From: Acidimicrobiales bacterium
GTDB lineage: Bacteria; Actinomycetota; Acidimicrobiia; Acidimicrobiales; DATDAH01
DNA length: 64,000 nt
Reading direction: 5' to 3'
NCBI GenBank assembly: GCA_016794585.1
Contig: JAEUJM010000026.1
Span: 127,444 to 191,443, forward strand
A model generated the notes under the pieces. The model saw nothing but the letters and a program-made list of their open reading frames with translations, was not told the origin of the DNA and made no database searches. Shown in pieces: positions 24,350 to 32,709 of this stretch. The position numbers were made by a program, and so were the translations under genes. Numbering within the stretch: the first letter of the stretch is position 1; each line of letters begins with the position of its first letter.

Positions 24350-25117
24350 CTACTCCTCGAGGAAGTCGGGCTGCTGGTCGACGATCCAGTCCCACAGGGG
24401 CTGGAACTGGTGCCAGCCCGTGCGGTGGCCGCCGGTCTGCGTGTAGGTGAGCGCCGCCACGTCGTCGTCGATGGGCAGCACCGTGCCGGCGGCCTCGGCC
24501 ATGAGCTGCACCTCGCAGGTGCGCTCCATGGTGATGAACCACCACGCCGCCTCGTCGACCGAGCGGCCGACGGTGAGCAGCCCGTGGTTGGCGAGGATGG
24601 CCGCCTTGTGGGCGCCGAGGGCGTGGGCGATGCGCTTGCCCTCCTCGAGCTCGAGCACCGCGCCGGTGTAGTCGCCGAAGACCACGTGGTCGCCGTAGAA
24701 GGCGCAGGCGTCCTGGGTGAGGGGATCGAGCGGCCGGCGCAGCGTCGACCACGCCTTGCCGTGCTTCGAGTGGGCATGCGCCGCGGCCACGACGTCGGGT
24801 CGGGCCGCGTGCACCTGCGAGTGGATCACGAAGGCGGCCTTGTTGAGGGGCCAGTTGCCGTCGACCACCTCGCCCTCGTGGTTCACGAGCAGCAGGTCGC
24901 GCACCCGGATGTGCTTGAAGTTCATGCCGAGGGGGTTGACCCAGAAGTGGTCGAGGTGCTCGGGGTCGCGGGCGGTGATGTGGCCGGCCACGCCCTCGTC
25001 GAAGCCGAAGTGCCCGAACAGCCGGAACGCCGCCGCCAGGCGCTGCTTGCGGTGCCGACGCTCGTCCTCGACCGTGGCGAAGGTCGGCGGCGTGGGCGGG
25101 GTGCGGTCGGACGCCAT
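24350..25117 (-). CDS. Class II aldolase/adducin family protein
   Basis: A 255-residue zinc-type class II aldolase/adducin-head protein. GHFGFDEGVAGHITARDPE opens the domain; WVNPLGMNF follows; the metal site uses HxH in AAAHAHSKHGKAW and a third His in ILANHGLLTVG. The family includes fuculose-phosphate aldolases and many unassigned proteins in xenobiotic clusters. ATG 25117 is chosen over an earlier one at 25138 because the conserved region begins soon after; neither has a strong Shine-Dalgarno site. It is divergent from the acyl-CoA ligase gene. Substrate unknown. Confidence 0.85.
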   Translation of the reverse strand: MASDRTPPTPPTFATVEDERRHRKQRLAAAFRLFGHFGFDEGVAGHITARDPEHLDHFWVNPLGMNFKHIRVRDLLLVNHEGEVVDGNWPLNKAAFVIHSQVHAARPDVVAAAHAHSKHGKAWSTLRRPLDPLTQDACAFYGDHVVFGDYTGAVLELEEGKRIAHALGAHKAAILANHGLLTVGRSVDEAAWWFITMERTCEVQLMAEAAGTVLPIDDDVAALTYTQTGGHRTGWHQFQPLWDWIVDQQPDFLEE

Positions 25118-25191
25118 GGCCGCGAGCGTACGCAGCACGGTCGGCGCCGGCTCGGCCGCCGGCGGCGGTCGGGCTCGATCAGGGGGAGCGC

Positions 25192-26859
25192 ATGAGCGAG
25201 GCGATGCAGGCCGACGTCAACTGGTTCGGGGTGCTGGCGCACCACGCCACCGCGGCGCCCGACAAGGCGCTGACCGTGTTCGAGGGCGTCACCACCACCT
25301 ACGCCGAGATGGCGGCACGTTCGGCGGCGCTGTCCGCCGGTCTGCGGGCCCGGGGCGTCGGCGCCGGCGACGTGGTTGCCCTTCTCTCCTACAACTGCCC
25401 CGAGTTCCTCGAGACCGTCTTCGCCGCCAACCACCTCGGCGGCATCGCCATGCCCATCAACTGGCGCCTCGCCGCGCCGGAGGTGCGCTACATCCTCGAG
25501 CACTCCGAGGCCCGGGTCCTGATCTGCGACGAGGCGCTGGTCGAGCTCGCCGCCGAGGCCACGCGGGGGATGGAGGCCATGCCCGTGCGCCTCTGCATCA
25601 CCGTCGACACCGACGTGCCCTACGCATGGGAGCGCCTGGTCGACGTGCGCGGCGGTGACCGCCAGACCGGAGACGTCGACGGGCACGCCCACGGCGGTGT
25701 CGGTGACGCCGGCCAGCCGACCGAAGCCAGCGCCGAGGGCACCCGGGCCGGCGTCGGCACGGGCGCCGCCGGGGTCGAGCCGTGGGCGCTCGCCACCTCC
25801 GACGACGTGCACCGCCTCATGTACACGTCCGGAACGACGGGCCGCCCCAAGGGCGTGATGCTCACCCACGGCAACCTCGCCTGGAAGAACCTGGCCCACC
25901 TCGTCGAGTTCGGCTTCAACGCCGGCGACCTCGGCCTCGCCTGCGGGCCGCTCTACCACGTGGGTGCGCTCGACCTGACCACGACGACCCTGATCGCCGC
26001 CGGCGCCACCGTCATCCTCCACCGGGCCTTCGACGCCGCCGCGGTGGTCGACGAGCTCGAGCGCTCACGGGTCTCCACCGTGTGGCTGGCGCCGGCGATG
26101 GTGAACGCGATCATGGCCCTCCCCGACGTCGAGCAGCGCGACCTCTCGTCGGTGCGGGTGATCATCAACGGCGGCGAGAAGATGCCCATCCCGCTCATCG
26201 AGCGCATCCAGCGCACCTTCCCGTCGGCCTGGTTCGCCGATGCCTACGGGCTGACCGAGACGGTGTCGGGCGACACCTTCCTCGACCGGGACAGCATCAT
26301 CACCAAGCTCGGCAGCGTCGGCCGCCCGTGCCTCCACCTCGAGCTCGACGTATGGGACGAGCAGGGCCGCTCGGTGGCGCCGGGGGAGCGGGGCGAGATC
26401 GTGCTGCGCGGCCCGAAGGTGTTCAAGGGCTACTGGAAGAACCCCGAGGCCACCGCCGAGGCCTTCGCCGGCGGCTGGTTCCACACCGGTGACATCGGCG
26501 TGCGCGACGAGGACGGCTACCTGTTCATCGTGGACCGGTTGAAGGACATGATCGTCTCGGGCGGCGAGAACATCGCCGGCTCGGAGGTCGAGCGCGTGCT
26601 CTACGAGCACCCCGCGGTGCTCGAGGTGGCGGTCGTGGCCCGGCCCGACGAGCGCTGGGGCGAGGTGCCCGTCGCCTACGTCGCGCTGCGACCCGACGCC
26701 GACGGCGCCCCCACCCAGGTCACCGAGGACGAGCTCATCGAGCACTGCCGCGCGCAGCTGGCCAAGTTCAAGGTGCCCAAGGCGGTCACCTTCATCGACG
26801 CCCTTCCCCGCAACCCGTCGGGCAAGGTCCTCAAGCGCGAGCTGCGCGCCGCGCCCTGA
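25192..26859 (+). CDS. AMP-dependent acyl-CoA synthetase/ligase with internal insertion
   Basis: A 555-residue ANL-family adenylating enzyme that activates a carboxylic acid to acyl-CoA via acyl-AMP. All core motifs are visible: YTSGTTGRPKGVMLTHGN (211-228), YGLTET, WFHTGDIG, GGENIAGSEVE and the C-terminal catalytic Lys in NPSGKVLKREL. Between about residues 151 and 196, just before the P-loop, is a Gly/Ala/Thr-rich stretch of some 45 residues not expected in the family. The ATG at 25192 follows AGGGGGAG. It could activate the acid handled by the neighbouring hydrolases and the crotonase. Confidence 0.92.
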   Translation: MSEAMQADVNWFGVLAHHATAAPDKALTVFEGVTTTYAEMAARSAALSAGLRARGVGAGDVVALLSYNCPEFLETVFAANHLGGIAMPINWRLAAPEVRYILEHSEARVLICDEALVELAAEATRGMEAMPVRLCITVDTDVPYAWERLVDVRGGDRQTGDVDGHAHGGVGDAGQPTEASAEGTRAGVGTGAAGVEPWALATSDDVHRLMYTSGTTGRPKGVMLTHGNLAWKNLAHLVEFGFNAGDLGLACGPLYHVGALDLTTTTLIAAGATVILHRAFDAAAVVDELERSRVSTVWLAPAMVNAIMALPDVEQRDLSSVRVIINGGEKMPIPLIERIQRTFPSAWFADAYGLTETVSGDTFLDRDSIITKLGSVGRPCLHLELDVWDEQGRSVAPGERGEIVLRGPKVFKGYWKNPEATAEAFAGGWFHTGDIGVRDEDGYLFIVDRLKDMIVSGGENIAGSEVERVLYEHPAVLEVAVVARPDERWGEVPVAYVALRPDADGAPTQVTEDELIEHCRAQLAKFKVPKAVTFIDALPRNPSGKVLKRELRAAP

Positions 26860-26938
26860 CCACGCTCACGACGACGCGGCCCGTTCTCGTGGACGGGTGG
26901 TGACGTGAGTGTTACAAATGCGCACGAAGGGGGGCACC

Positions 26939-27808
26939 ATGCCGGTGGCAGAACTGGATGGGATCGAGATCGCCTACGAGCTCGTGGGGGAGGGCCAGCC
27001 CTGGGTGCTGACGCCCGGCGGCCGCTTCACCAAGGAGGTCGGCGGTCTGCCCGAGATGGCACGCGCCCTCGCCGACCAGGGCCGTCAGGTGCTCACCTGG
27101 GACCGGCCCAACTGCGGGGCCTCCTCCGTGGTCTTCGAGGGGCCGTCCGAGTCCGAGGTGCAGGCCGACGCCCTCGCCGCCCTCATCCGCCACCTGGACC
27201 TCGGGCCGACGGTGATCGCCGGCGGGTCCGGCGGCGCCCGGGTGTCGCTGCTCACCGCCGCCCGCAACCCCGACATCGCCGCCGGCCTGGCCATGTGGTG
27301 GATCAGCGGCGGCGTGCCCGGCCTGCTCCAGCTCGCCGGCTACTACTGCATGCCCTCGCTCGACGCCGCCTGGCACGGCGGGATGGAGGCGGTGGCCGAC
27401 CTCGACCAGTGGCAGGAGGTGCAGGCGTCCAACCCGTCCAACCGCGAGCGCATCCTCGCGATGGACCGTCAGGAGTTCCTCGACGTGATGGACCGGTGGG
27501 CGATGGCCTACTGCCCGTGCGAGGACACGCTGGTCCCCGGTCTGAGCGCTGACGACGTCGCCCGCCTCGAGGTGCCCGTCCTCGTGTTCCGCAGCGGCGC
27601 CTCCGACATGTCCCACACGCGGGCCACCTCGGAGGCCCTCGCCGCCGGCCTGCCCGGCGCCGAGCTCGTCGAGCCCCCATGGAACGAGGCCGAGTGGAAC
27701 GAGCGCCGAGCCGCGGTCGAGGACACCGGCTCGCTCTTCGTGCGCTGGCCGATGCTCGTCCCCCAGCTCGTCGAGTGGGCCGACCGCACCGTCGGCGCCC
27801 CGACGTGA
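26939..27808 (+). CDS. Alpha/beta hydrolase
   Basis: A 289-residue alpha/beta-hydrolase. LDGIEIAYELVGEG and VLTWDRPNCGASS are the usual N-terminal strands, and the nucleophile elbow is GGSGGARVS. The acid is probably in VFRSGASDMSH. The usual C-terminal catalytic His is not obvious, because the region reads ELVEPPWNEAEWNERR; this may be a divergent loop or an inactive protein. ATG 26939 is preceded by AAGGGGGG; an ATG 21 bp earlier lacks such a site. It is cotranscribed with the ligase upstream or the TauD gene downstream. Confidence 0.78.
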   Translation: MPVAELDGIEIAYELVGEGQPWVLTPGGRFTKEVGGLPEMARALADQGRQVLTWDRPNCGASSVVFEGPSESEVQADALAALIRHLDLGPTVIAGGSGGARVSLLTAARNPDIAAGLAMWWISGGVPGLLQLAGYYCMPSLDAAWHGGMEAVADLDQWQEVQASNPSNRERILAMDRQEFLDVMDRWAMAYCPCEDTLVPGLSADDVARLEVPVLVFRSGASDMSHTRATSEALAAGLPGAELVEPPWNEAEWNERRAAVEDTGSLFVRWPMLVPQLVEWADRTVGAPT

Positions 27809-27917
27809 CGCGCCACCGAAGGACGCGCCCCCACCCGACCGCCCCCGACGGGCGCGACGCCCACCACCCGTCCGGCGCCCACCGATGCCGGATGTGCCCG
27901 ACCAGGAGGACCTTCTC

Positions 27918-28862
27918 GTGAGCACCCTCGACACGCATCCGATCCTCGATGACCCGCCCTTCGGGGCGCGGGTGAGCGGCCTGACCCAGGAGCGCGTGGC
28001 CGACCCCGAGGTGCGGGCCGCGCTCAACGCACTGTTCGAGGCTCGCGGCCTGCTCGTGTTCGAGGACGTCGAGCCGACGCCCGAGATGCAGGTGGCACTG
28101 AGCACGGTGTTCGGCCCGCTGAAGGACCACCCCAGCAAGGCCACGCCCCGCGTAGGCGACGGCGAGCTGCTCGGCGTGATCGAGATCCGCCACGAACCGA
28201 ACGAAGGCGGGGTCGTCCGGGTGGACGGCCAGCTGCTCGCCCAATGGCTCCCGTGGCACTTCGACCACTGCTACAACGACCAGCTCAACCGGGCCGGGGT
28301 GCTGCGCTCGATCGAGGCGCCGCCCGTCGGGGGCCGGACCCGCTTCGTCGACGGCATCGCCCTGTACCAGGCCCTGTCGCCCGACCTGCGGGACCGGATC
28401 GAGGGCGAGACGGTGGCGTACGCCATGGACGTGATCCTCGACAACCTCCACTACGGCCGTCCCGAGGGCTTCGAGGAGATCGAGGCGCCGGGCGCCGCCG
28501 AAGGGGTGATGACCGAGTACGCCGGCCGGCCCCGCGCGCTGCACCCCGCGGTGTGGACCCGGGACTCCGGCGAGAAGGTGCTGCACGTGTCGCCCTGGAT
28601 GGCCAAGGGCCTCGTCGGCCACGAGGACGCCGACGGCGAGGCCCTGCTCGCCGCCGTGTGCGACGAGCTCGTCGTCGTCGCCGAGGGCCTCTGCTACGAG
28701 CACGAGTGGAAGCCCACCGACATGGTCATCTGGGACAACTGGCGGGTGCTGCACTCGGTGTCGGGCTCGCCGCCCGAGTACGGGCGGTGCATGCACCGCA
28801 CGACGATCGCCGGCGACTACGGCCTCGGCCGCTTCGAGGACCTCGCCACCGCCGGCGCCTGA
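27918..28862 (+). CDS. TauD/TfdA-family 2-oxoglutarate dioxygenase
   Basis: A 314-residue Fe(II)/2-oxoglutarate dioxygenase. The iron ligands are H-x-D in LPWHFDHCYND and the distal His in WRVLHSVSGSP; MHRTTIAGDYG carries the likely 2-oxoglutarate Arg. WDNWRVLH is shared with the other TauD enzyme (12669-13505), though overall similarity is low. The start is GTG at 27918 with AGGAGG eight bases upstream; an ATG at 27885 lies before that site. It is followed by a convergent hydrolase gene. Target substrate unknown. Confidence 0.86.
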   Translation: MSTLDTHPILDDPPFGARVSGLTQERVADPEVRAALNALFEARGLLVFEDVEPTPEMQVALSTVFGPLKDHPSKATPRVGDGELLGVIEIRHEPNEGGVVRVDGQLLAQWLPWHFDHCYNDQLNRAGVLRSIEAPPVGGRTRFVDGIALYQALSPDLRDRIEGETVAYAMDVILDNLHYGRPEGFEEIEAPGAAEGVMTEYAGRPRALHPAVWTRDSGEKVLHVSPWMAKGLVGHEDADGEALLAAVCDELVVVAEGLCYEHEWKPTDMVIWDNWRVLHSVSGSPPEYGRCMHRTTIAGDYGLGRFEDLATAGA

Positions 28863-28952
28863 CCGCCTGGGGGTCGGCGGGCTCAGGACTCGGTCGGGCG
28901 CTGGGCTCGGGGGCCCTGGGCCGCGATGGACTCGGGGCGCGTGGGCCGGGAA

Positions 28953-29930
28953 CTACTCGGCGTCGGCCCCGGGCTCGGGCTCGGGGTCGGGGTCGAACAG
29001 CGCCGCCCGCAGCGCGCTGACGTAGCCGGAGCGGAAGGCCCGGGAGACGCCGGCCTTCGCCTGGAGCAGGTCGAAGGCGTGGTAGCCGCCGGGGGTGACG
29101 TGCAGCTCGCAGGCCACGCCGGCGGTGGTGAGGCGGTCGGCGTAGTCGACGTCCTCGTCGTGGAAGAGGTCGCAGGACCCCACGCCGAGCCAGGCCGGCG
29201 GGAGGCCGGAGAGGTCCTCGCGGCGAGCCGGCGCCGCGTAGGCGCTGACCTCGCCCACGCCGGGCTCGGTCCCGAGGTACGCGCCCCACCCGAACCGGTT
29301 GCTGGGCGCGGTCCACATCCGACAGGCGGAGTCGTCGAGGCCCGGGCGCACCACGGTGCGGTCGTCGAGCATGGGGTAGATCAGCAGCTGGAAGGCGAGC
29401 GGCACCTCGGCCCGATCGGCCGCCATCAGCGCCACGCCGGCGGCGAGCCCGCCGCCGGCACTGGCGCCGCCGACCGCGAGGCGGTCCGCTCGGACGCCGA
29501 GCTCGTCGGCGGACCCGTGCAGCCAGCGCAGGGCGGCGTACGCGTCGTCGGTCGCGGCCGGGAAGGGGTCCTCCGGGGCGAGGCGGTAGTCCACGGAGGC
29601 GATCGCGATGCCCAGCTCACGCACGAGGGCGAGGTTGGCGTTCTGGTCCTGGTAGGCGTCGCCGAGCACGTAGCCCCCGCCGTGCAACCAGAGCAGGGCA
29701 GGCACGGGGCCGTCGGGGTCGCGAGGGCGGTACACCCGCACCGGCACGGGTCGACCATCTTCTGGGGCCGGGGCGGCATGGTCCTCCACGACGACGTCGT
29801 CGAGGGCGGGCACCCGGGGCGCCCGGCGCAGGCGGGTGAGGTAGCGGACCACGCCCAGGCGACGGGCGGTCAGGGTTCCCCGAGGGACGAGCCGGGCGAC
29901 CGGCAGCAGATCGGGGTGGAGCGCGCTCAT
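28953..29930 (-). CDS. Alpha/beta hydrolase of the hormone-sensitive lipase (GDXG) family
   Basis: A 325-residue esterase/lipase of HSL type. The oxyanion motif is LWLHGGGYVLG, the nucleophile elbow GGASAGGGLAAG, the acid lies in SCDLFHDEDVDYADR and the His in GGYHAFDLLQA. SVDYRLAPEDPFPAATDDAY is also typical. These enzymes hydrolyse short-chain esters in the cytoplasm. Its ATG at 29930 overlaps the stop of the TetR gene by four bases, so regulator and esterase are translated together and the esterase is probably controlled by that regulator. Confidence 0.9.
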   Translation of the reverse strand: MSALHPDLLPVARLVPRGTLTARRLGVVRYLTRLRRAPRVPALDDVVVEDHAAPAPEDGRPVPVRVYRPRDPDGPVPALLWLHGGGYVLGDAYQDQNANLALVRELGIAIASVDYRLAPEDPFPAATDDAYAALRWLHGSADELGVRADRLAVGGASAGGGLAAGVALMAADRAEVPLAFQLLIYPMLDDRTVVRPGLDDSACRMWTAPSNRFGWGAYLGTEPGVGEVSAYAAPARREDLSGLPPAWLGVGSCDLFHDEDVDYADRLTTAGVACELHVTPGGYHAFDLLQAKAGVSRAFRSGYVSALRAALFDPDPEPEPGADAE

Positions 29931-30622
29931 CGGGAGGTGCGCCCGGTCCGCGACGCCGCGGGGACGTCGGGGAAGAAGCCGTTGATGGTCCGCTCGCTCA
30001 GCGTGTCGAGCGCGCCGTCGGCGTCGAAGCGCTCGTTGTGGTGGTGCTCCAAGGCGGTGATCAGCGCCATGCCCATGACGGCCCGGGCGGAGAGGTCGGG
30101 CGACTCCAGGGGCACACCGAGGCGGTCGGCGGCGGCCTGCCATGCGGCGCCGAGCCGATCCATGGCGGCGGCGAAGCTCTCCCGGTAGAAGCGGTGCGCG
30201 GTCTCCGGGTCGCCGAACAGGACGAGCCCGAGGAGGGGCAGCATCTCGTCGAGCGTCGAGGTGAGCTGGCGGTAGAGGCTCTTCATCGCGGCCTGGCGGC
30301 GCTCTGGGGTGATGGGTCCGTCGCGGTCGACGACCTCGGTGGCCGCCACGAGGGAGTCGACCGCCTCTCGCAGCGGCTCCACGACGGCCTCGAAGAACAG
30401 CTGGTCCTTGCTCTCGAAATGGCGGTAGATCACGCCCTCGCTGATGCCGCCGCGTTCGGCGATGACCCGGATGGTGGTGCCGTTGGCGTCGCCGGTCTCG
30501 GTGAAGGCCTCCCGCGCCGCCTGGAGGATCGACCGCTTGCGCGCCTCGGCCGTCAGGCGCTGGCGAACGGGCGGGACGCCATCGGCGCCCGCCACGACGG
30601 CTCCGCTCGCTCGGTTGGCCAT
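29927..30622 (-). CDS. TetR-family transcriptional regulator
   Basis: A 231-residue TetR repressor. The helix-turn-helix is at about residues 25-75 (ILQAAREAFTETGDANGTTI, GGISEGVIYRHFESKDQLFF). The C-terminal ligand domain contains SLYRQLTSTLDEMLPLLGLV and ALITALEHHHNERF. The ATG at 30622 has GAGGAGGAT upstream. It is cotranscribed with the HSL-type esterase and divergent from a DoxX-family gene; a near-perfect 16-bp palindrome at 30692-30707 in the shared promoter region is a likely operator. Confidence 0.92.
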   Translation of the reverse strand: MANRASGAVVAGADGVPPVRQRLTAEARKRSILQAAREAFTETGDANGTTIRVIAERGGISEGVIYRHFESKDQLFFEAVVEPLREAVDSLVAATEVVDRDGPITPERRQAAMKSLYRQLTSTLDEMLPLLGLVLFGDPETAHRFYRESFAAAMDRLGAAWQAAADRLGVPLESPDLSARAVMGMALITALEHHHNERFDADGALDTLSERTINGFFPDVPAASRTGRTSR

Positions 30623-30691
30623 GCATCCTCCTCGAGGCCCGGGTCGCACGTCGCCGGGCCGCGTCGCCCGCAGACTACGAGATGCACATGA

Positions 30692-30707
30692 GAGGGAGCG
30701 CTTCCTC
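30692..30707. promoter_or_regulatory. Candidate TetR operator palindrome
   Basis: GAGGGAGC followed directly by GCTTCCTC is a 16-bp palindrome with one mismatched pair. It lies 69 bp upstream of the TetR start and 57 bp upstream of the DoxX-family start, so one dimer could control both directions. Confidence 0.5.
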
Positions 30708-30764
30708 ACCTCGGGGCCGGGCCTACGATGACGCCGACCCAGTGGTGGACCGAGGAGGTCGGGC

Positions 30765-31292
30765 GTGCCTGACGCTGATGCCGTGAACCTGGCCCTGTTG
30801 GGCCTGCGCCTCATCCTGGGGGCGGTGATGCTCGCGCACGGCATCAACCACATCTTCGGGGGCGGCAAGATCGCCGGCACCGGTCGCTGGTTCGAGAGCC
30901 TCGGCATGAAGCCGGGCCCGCTGCACGCGTGGACGGCCAGCATCACCGAGATCGCCGGCGGCGCCATGCTCGTGCTCGGCCTGGCCACCCCGCTGGCCTG
31001 TGCCGCGGTCATCGGGGTGATGCTGGTGGCCCTCATCACCAACCACCTGAAGAACGGCTTCTTCATCTTCCGCCCGGGCGAGGGCTACGAGTACGTCCTC
31101 ACCCTCACGGTCGTGGCCCTCTGCCTGGCCATGCTCGGCGCCGGCGAGTGGTCGCTCGACGACGTCCTCGAGCTCAGCGACATGAACGGCTGGACCGGCC
31201 TCGCCATCGCCGCCATCGCCGGCGGCGGGGGAGCAGCCCTGCTCCTCGCCGTGTTCTGGCGCCCGGCCAAGCCGGACGCCGACGCCGGCTGA
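30765..31292 (+). CDS. DoxX-family membrane protein
   Basis: A 175-residue integral membrane protein with four hydrophobic helices, near residues 8-28, 56-80, 82-98 and 108-128, plus a fifth at 145-165. The family segment LRLILGAVMLAHGINHIFGG opens it. DoxX proteins are small quinone-linked or accessory membrane proteins of mixed or unknown function. The GTG at 30765 follows GAGGAGG. It faces the TetR gene and probably responds to the same regulator. Confidence 0.82.
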   Translation: MPDADAVNLALLGLRLILGAVMLAHGINHIFGGGKIAGTGRWFESLGMKPGPLHAWTASITEIAGGAMLVLGLATPLACAAVIGVMLVALITNHLKNGFFIFRPGEGYEYVLTLTVVALCLAMLGAGEWSLDDVLELSDMNGWTGLAIAAIAGGGGAALLLAVFWRPAKPDADAG

Positions 31293-31411
31293 GCTTCCGC
31301 AACCGCACGAATCGCGCCTCGGAGCGCGCCGGCGCGCCCTCCGTGGGTAGGTGCTACCTTGTGAAGTGACGCCGTTGTTAGTTTGCGGCACGAGCCCAGG
31401 GGGGTCCCGTC

Positions 31412-32692
31412 ATGGACATGAACGACATGGTGCTGGTGAGCGTCGACGACCACGTGGTCGAGCCGCCGCACCTCTTCGAAGGGCGCCTGCCCGCCAAGTA
31501 CGTCGACCTGGCGCCGAAGTTCATCACCCGTGACGACGGAACCAACGCCTGGGTCTACGAGGGCCAGGAGATCTCCAACGTCGCCCTCAACGCGGTCGCC
31601 GGCCGGCCCCCCGAGGAGTACGGCATGGAGCCGACCTCGTTCGCGCAGCTCCGGGCCGGCTGCTACGACATCGACGAGCGGGTCATGGACATGAACGCCA
31701 ACGGCGTCCTCGGCTCGCTCTGCTTCCCGTCGTTCCCCCACTTCTGCGGCCAGCTCTTCGCCCGCACCGAGGACAAGGACGTCGCCCTCGCCATGGTGCG
31801 GGCCTACAACGACTGGCACATCGACGACTGGTGCGGCACCCACCCCGGCCGCTTCATCCCCTGCTCGCTCCCCGCCATCTGGGATCCGCAGATCCTCGCC
31901 GACGAGGTGCGCCGCACCGCGGCCAAGGGCGCCCACGCGGTCACCTTCTCGGAGAACCCCTCGAAGCTCGGCTGGCCCAGCTTCCACTCCGACCACTGGG
32001 ACCCGTTCTGGACGGCGTGCTCGGACGAAGGCGTCGTGGTCTGCCTGCACATCGGCTCGTCGTCGCAGCTCGTCATCACCGCCCCCGATGCCCCCATCGA
32101 CTGCCTCATCACCCTCACGCCGATGAACATCGTGCAGGCCGCCGCCGACCTGGTCTGGTCGCCGGTGCTGCGGAAGTTCCCGAACCTGAAGATCGCGCTG
32201 TCCGAGGGCGGCACGGGCTGGATCCCGTACTTCAAGGAGCGCATCGACTACAACTACCGCCGCCACCACGCCTGGACGGGTCAGGACTTCGGCGACAAGC
32301 TCCCGAGCGAGGTGTTCGACGAGCGGGTGCTCACCTGCTTCATCGACGACCGCTTCGGCATGGCCAGCCGGGACTTCCTGAACATGGACCACGTGATGTG
32401 GGAGTGCGACTACCCGCACTCCGACTCCACCTGGCCGTTCGCGCCGGAGGAGGTCATGGGCCACTTCGACGGGGTCGACGACGCCACCATCGACAAGGTC
32501 ACCCACCTCAACGCGATGCGCGAGTTCAGCTACGACCCGTTCACCGCCCTCGGGGGCAAGGAGAACTGCACCGTGGGTGCGCTGCGGGCGCAGGCGCAGG
32601 GCCACGACGTGGCCATCCGCTCGGTGAGCGCCGACACCGTGGGCAAGCACGCCGCCCTCGCCACGGACCTCTACGTCCCGGCCAACGACTGA
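31412..32692 (+). CDS. Amidohydrolase_2 family metal-dependent hydrolase
   Basis: A 426-residue amidohydrolase_2 protein, third of its type here. The N-terminal metal site is VSVDDHVVEPPHLF (D-D-H). LCFPSFPHFCGQLF, VVCLHIGSSSQ, IALSEGGTGWIPYFKERIDY and the C-terminal MWECDYPHSDSTW follow, the last with the late metal-ligand Asp. The ATG at 31412 has AGGGGGG upstream. Immediately downstream (17 bp) is an enoyl-CoA hydratase gene, which suggests a hydratase/hydrolase step in acyl-CoA breakdown. GAC-N5-TGTTAG at 31368-31381 recalls the motif upstream of the first amidohydrolase and the P450. Confidence 0.84.
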   Translation: MDMNDMVLVSVDDHVVEPPHLFEGRLPAKYVDLAPKFITRDDGTNAWVYEGQEISNVALNAVAGRPPEEYGMEPTSFAQLRAGCYDIDERVMDMNANGVLGSLCFPSFPHFCGQLFARTEDKDVALAMVRAYNDWHIDDWCGTHPGRFIPCSLPAIWDPQILADEVRRTAAKGAHAVTFSENPSKLGWPSFHSDHWDPFWTACSDEGVVVCLHIGSSSQLVITAPDAPIDCLITLTPMNIVQAAADLVWSPVLRKFPNLKIALSEGGTGWIPYFKERIDYNYRRHHAWTGQDFGDKLPSEVFDERVLTCFIDDRFGMASRDFLNMDHVMWECDYPHSDSTWPFAPEEVMGHFDGVDDATIDKVTHLNAMREFSYDPFTALGGKENCTVGALRAQAQGHDVAIRSVSADTVGKHAALATDLYVPAND

Positions 32693-32709
32693 TCCCCGGT
32701 CCCGCCACC

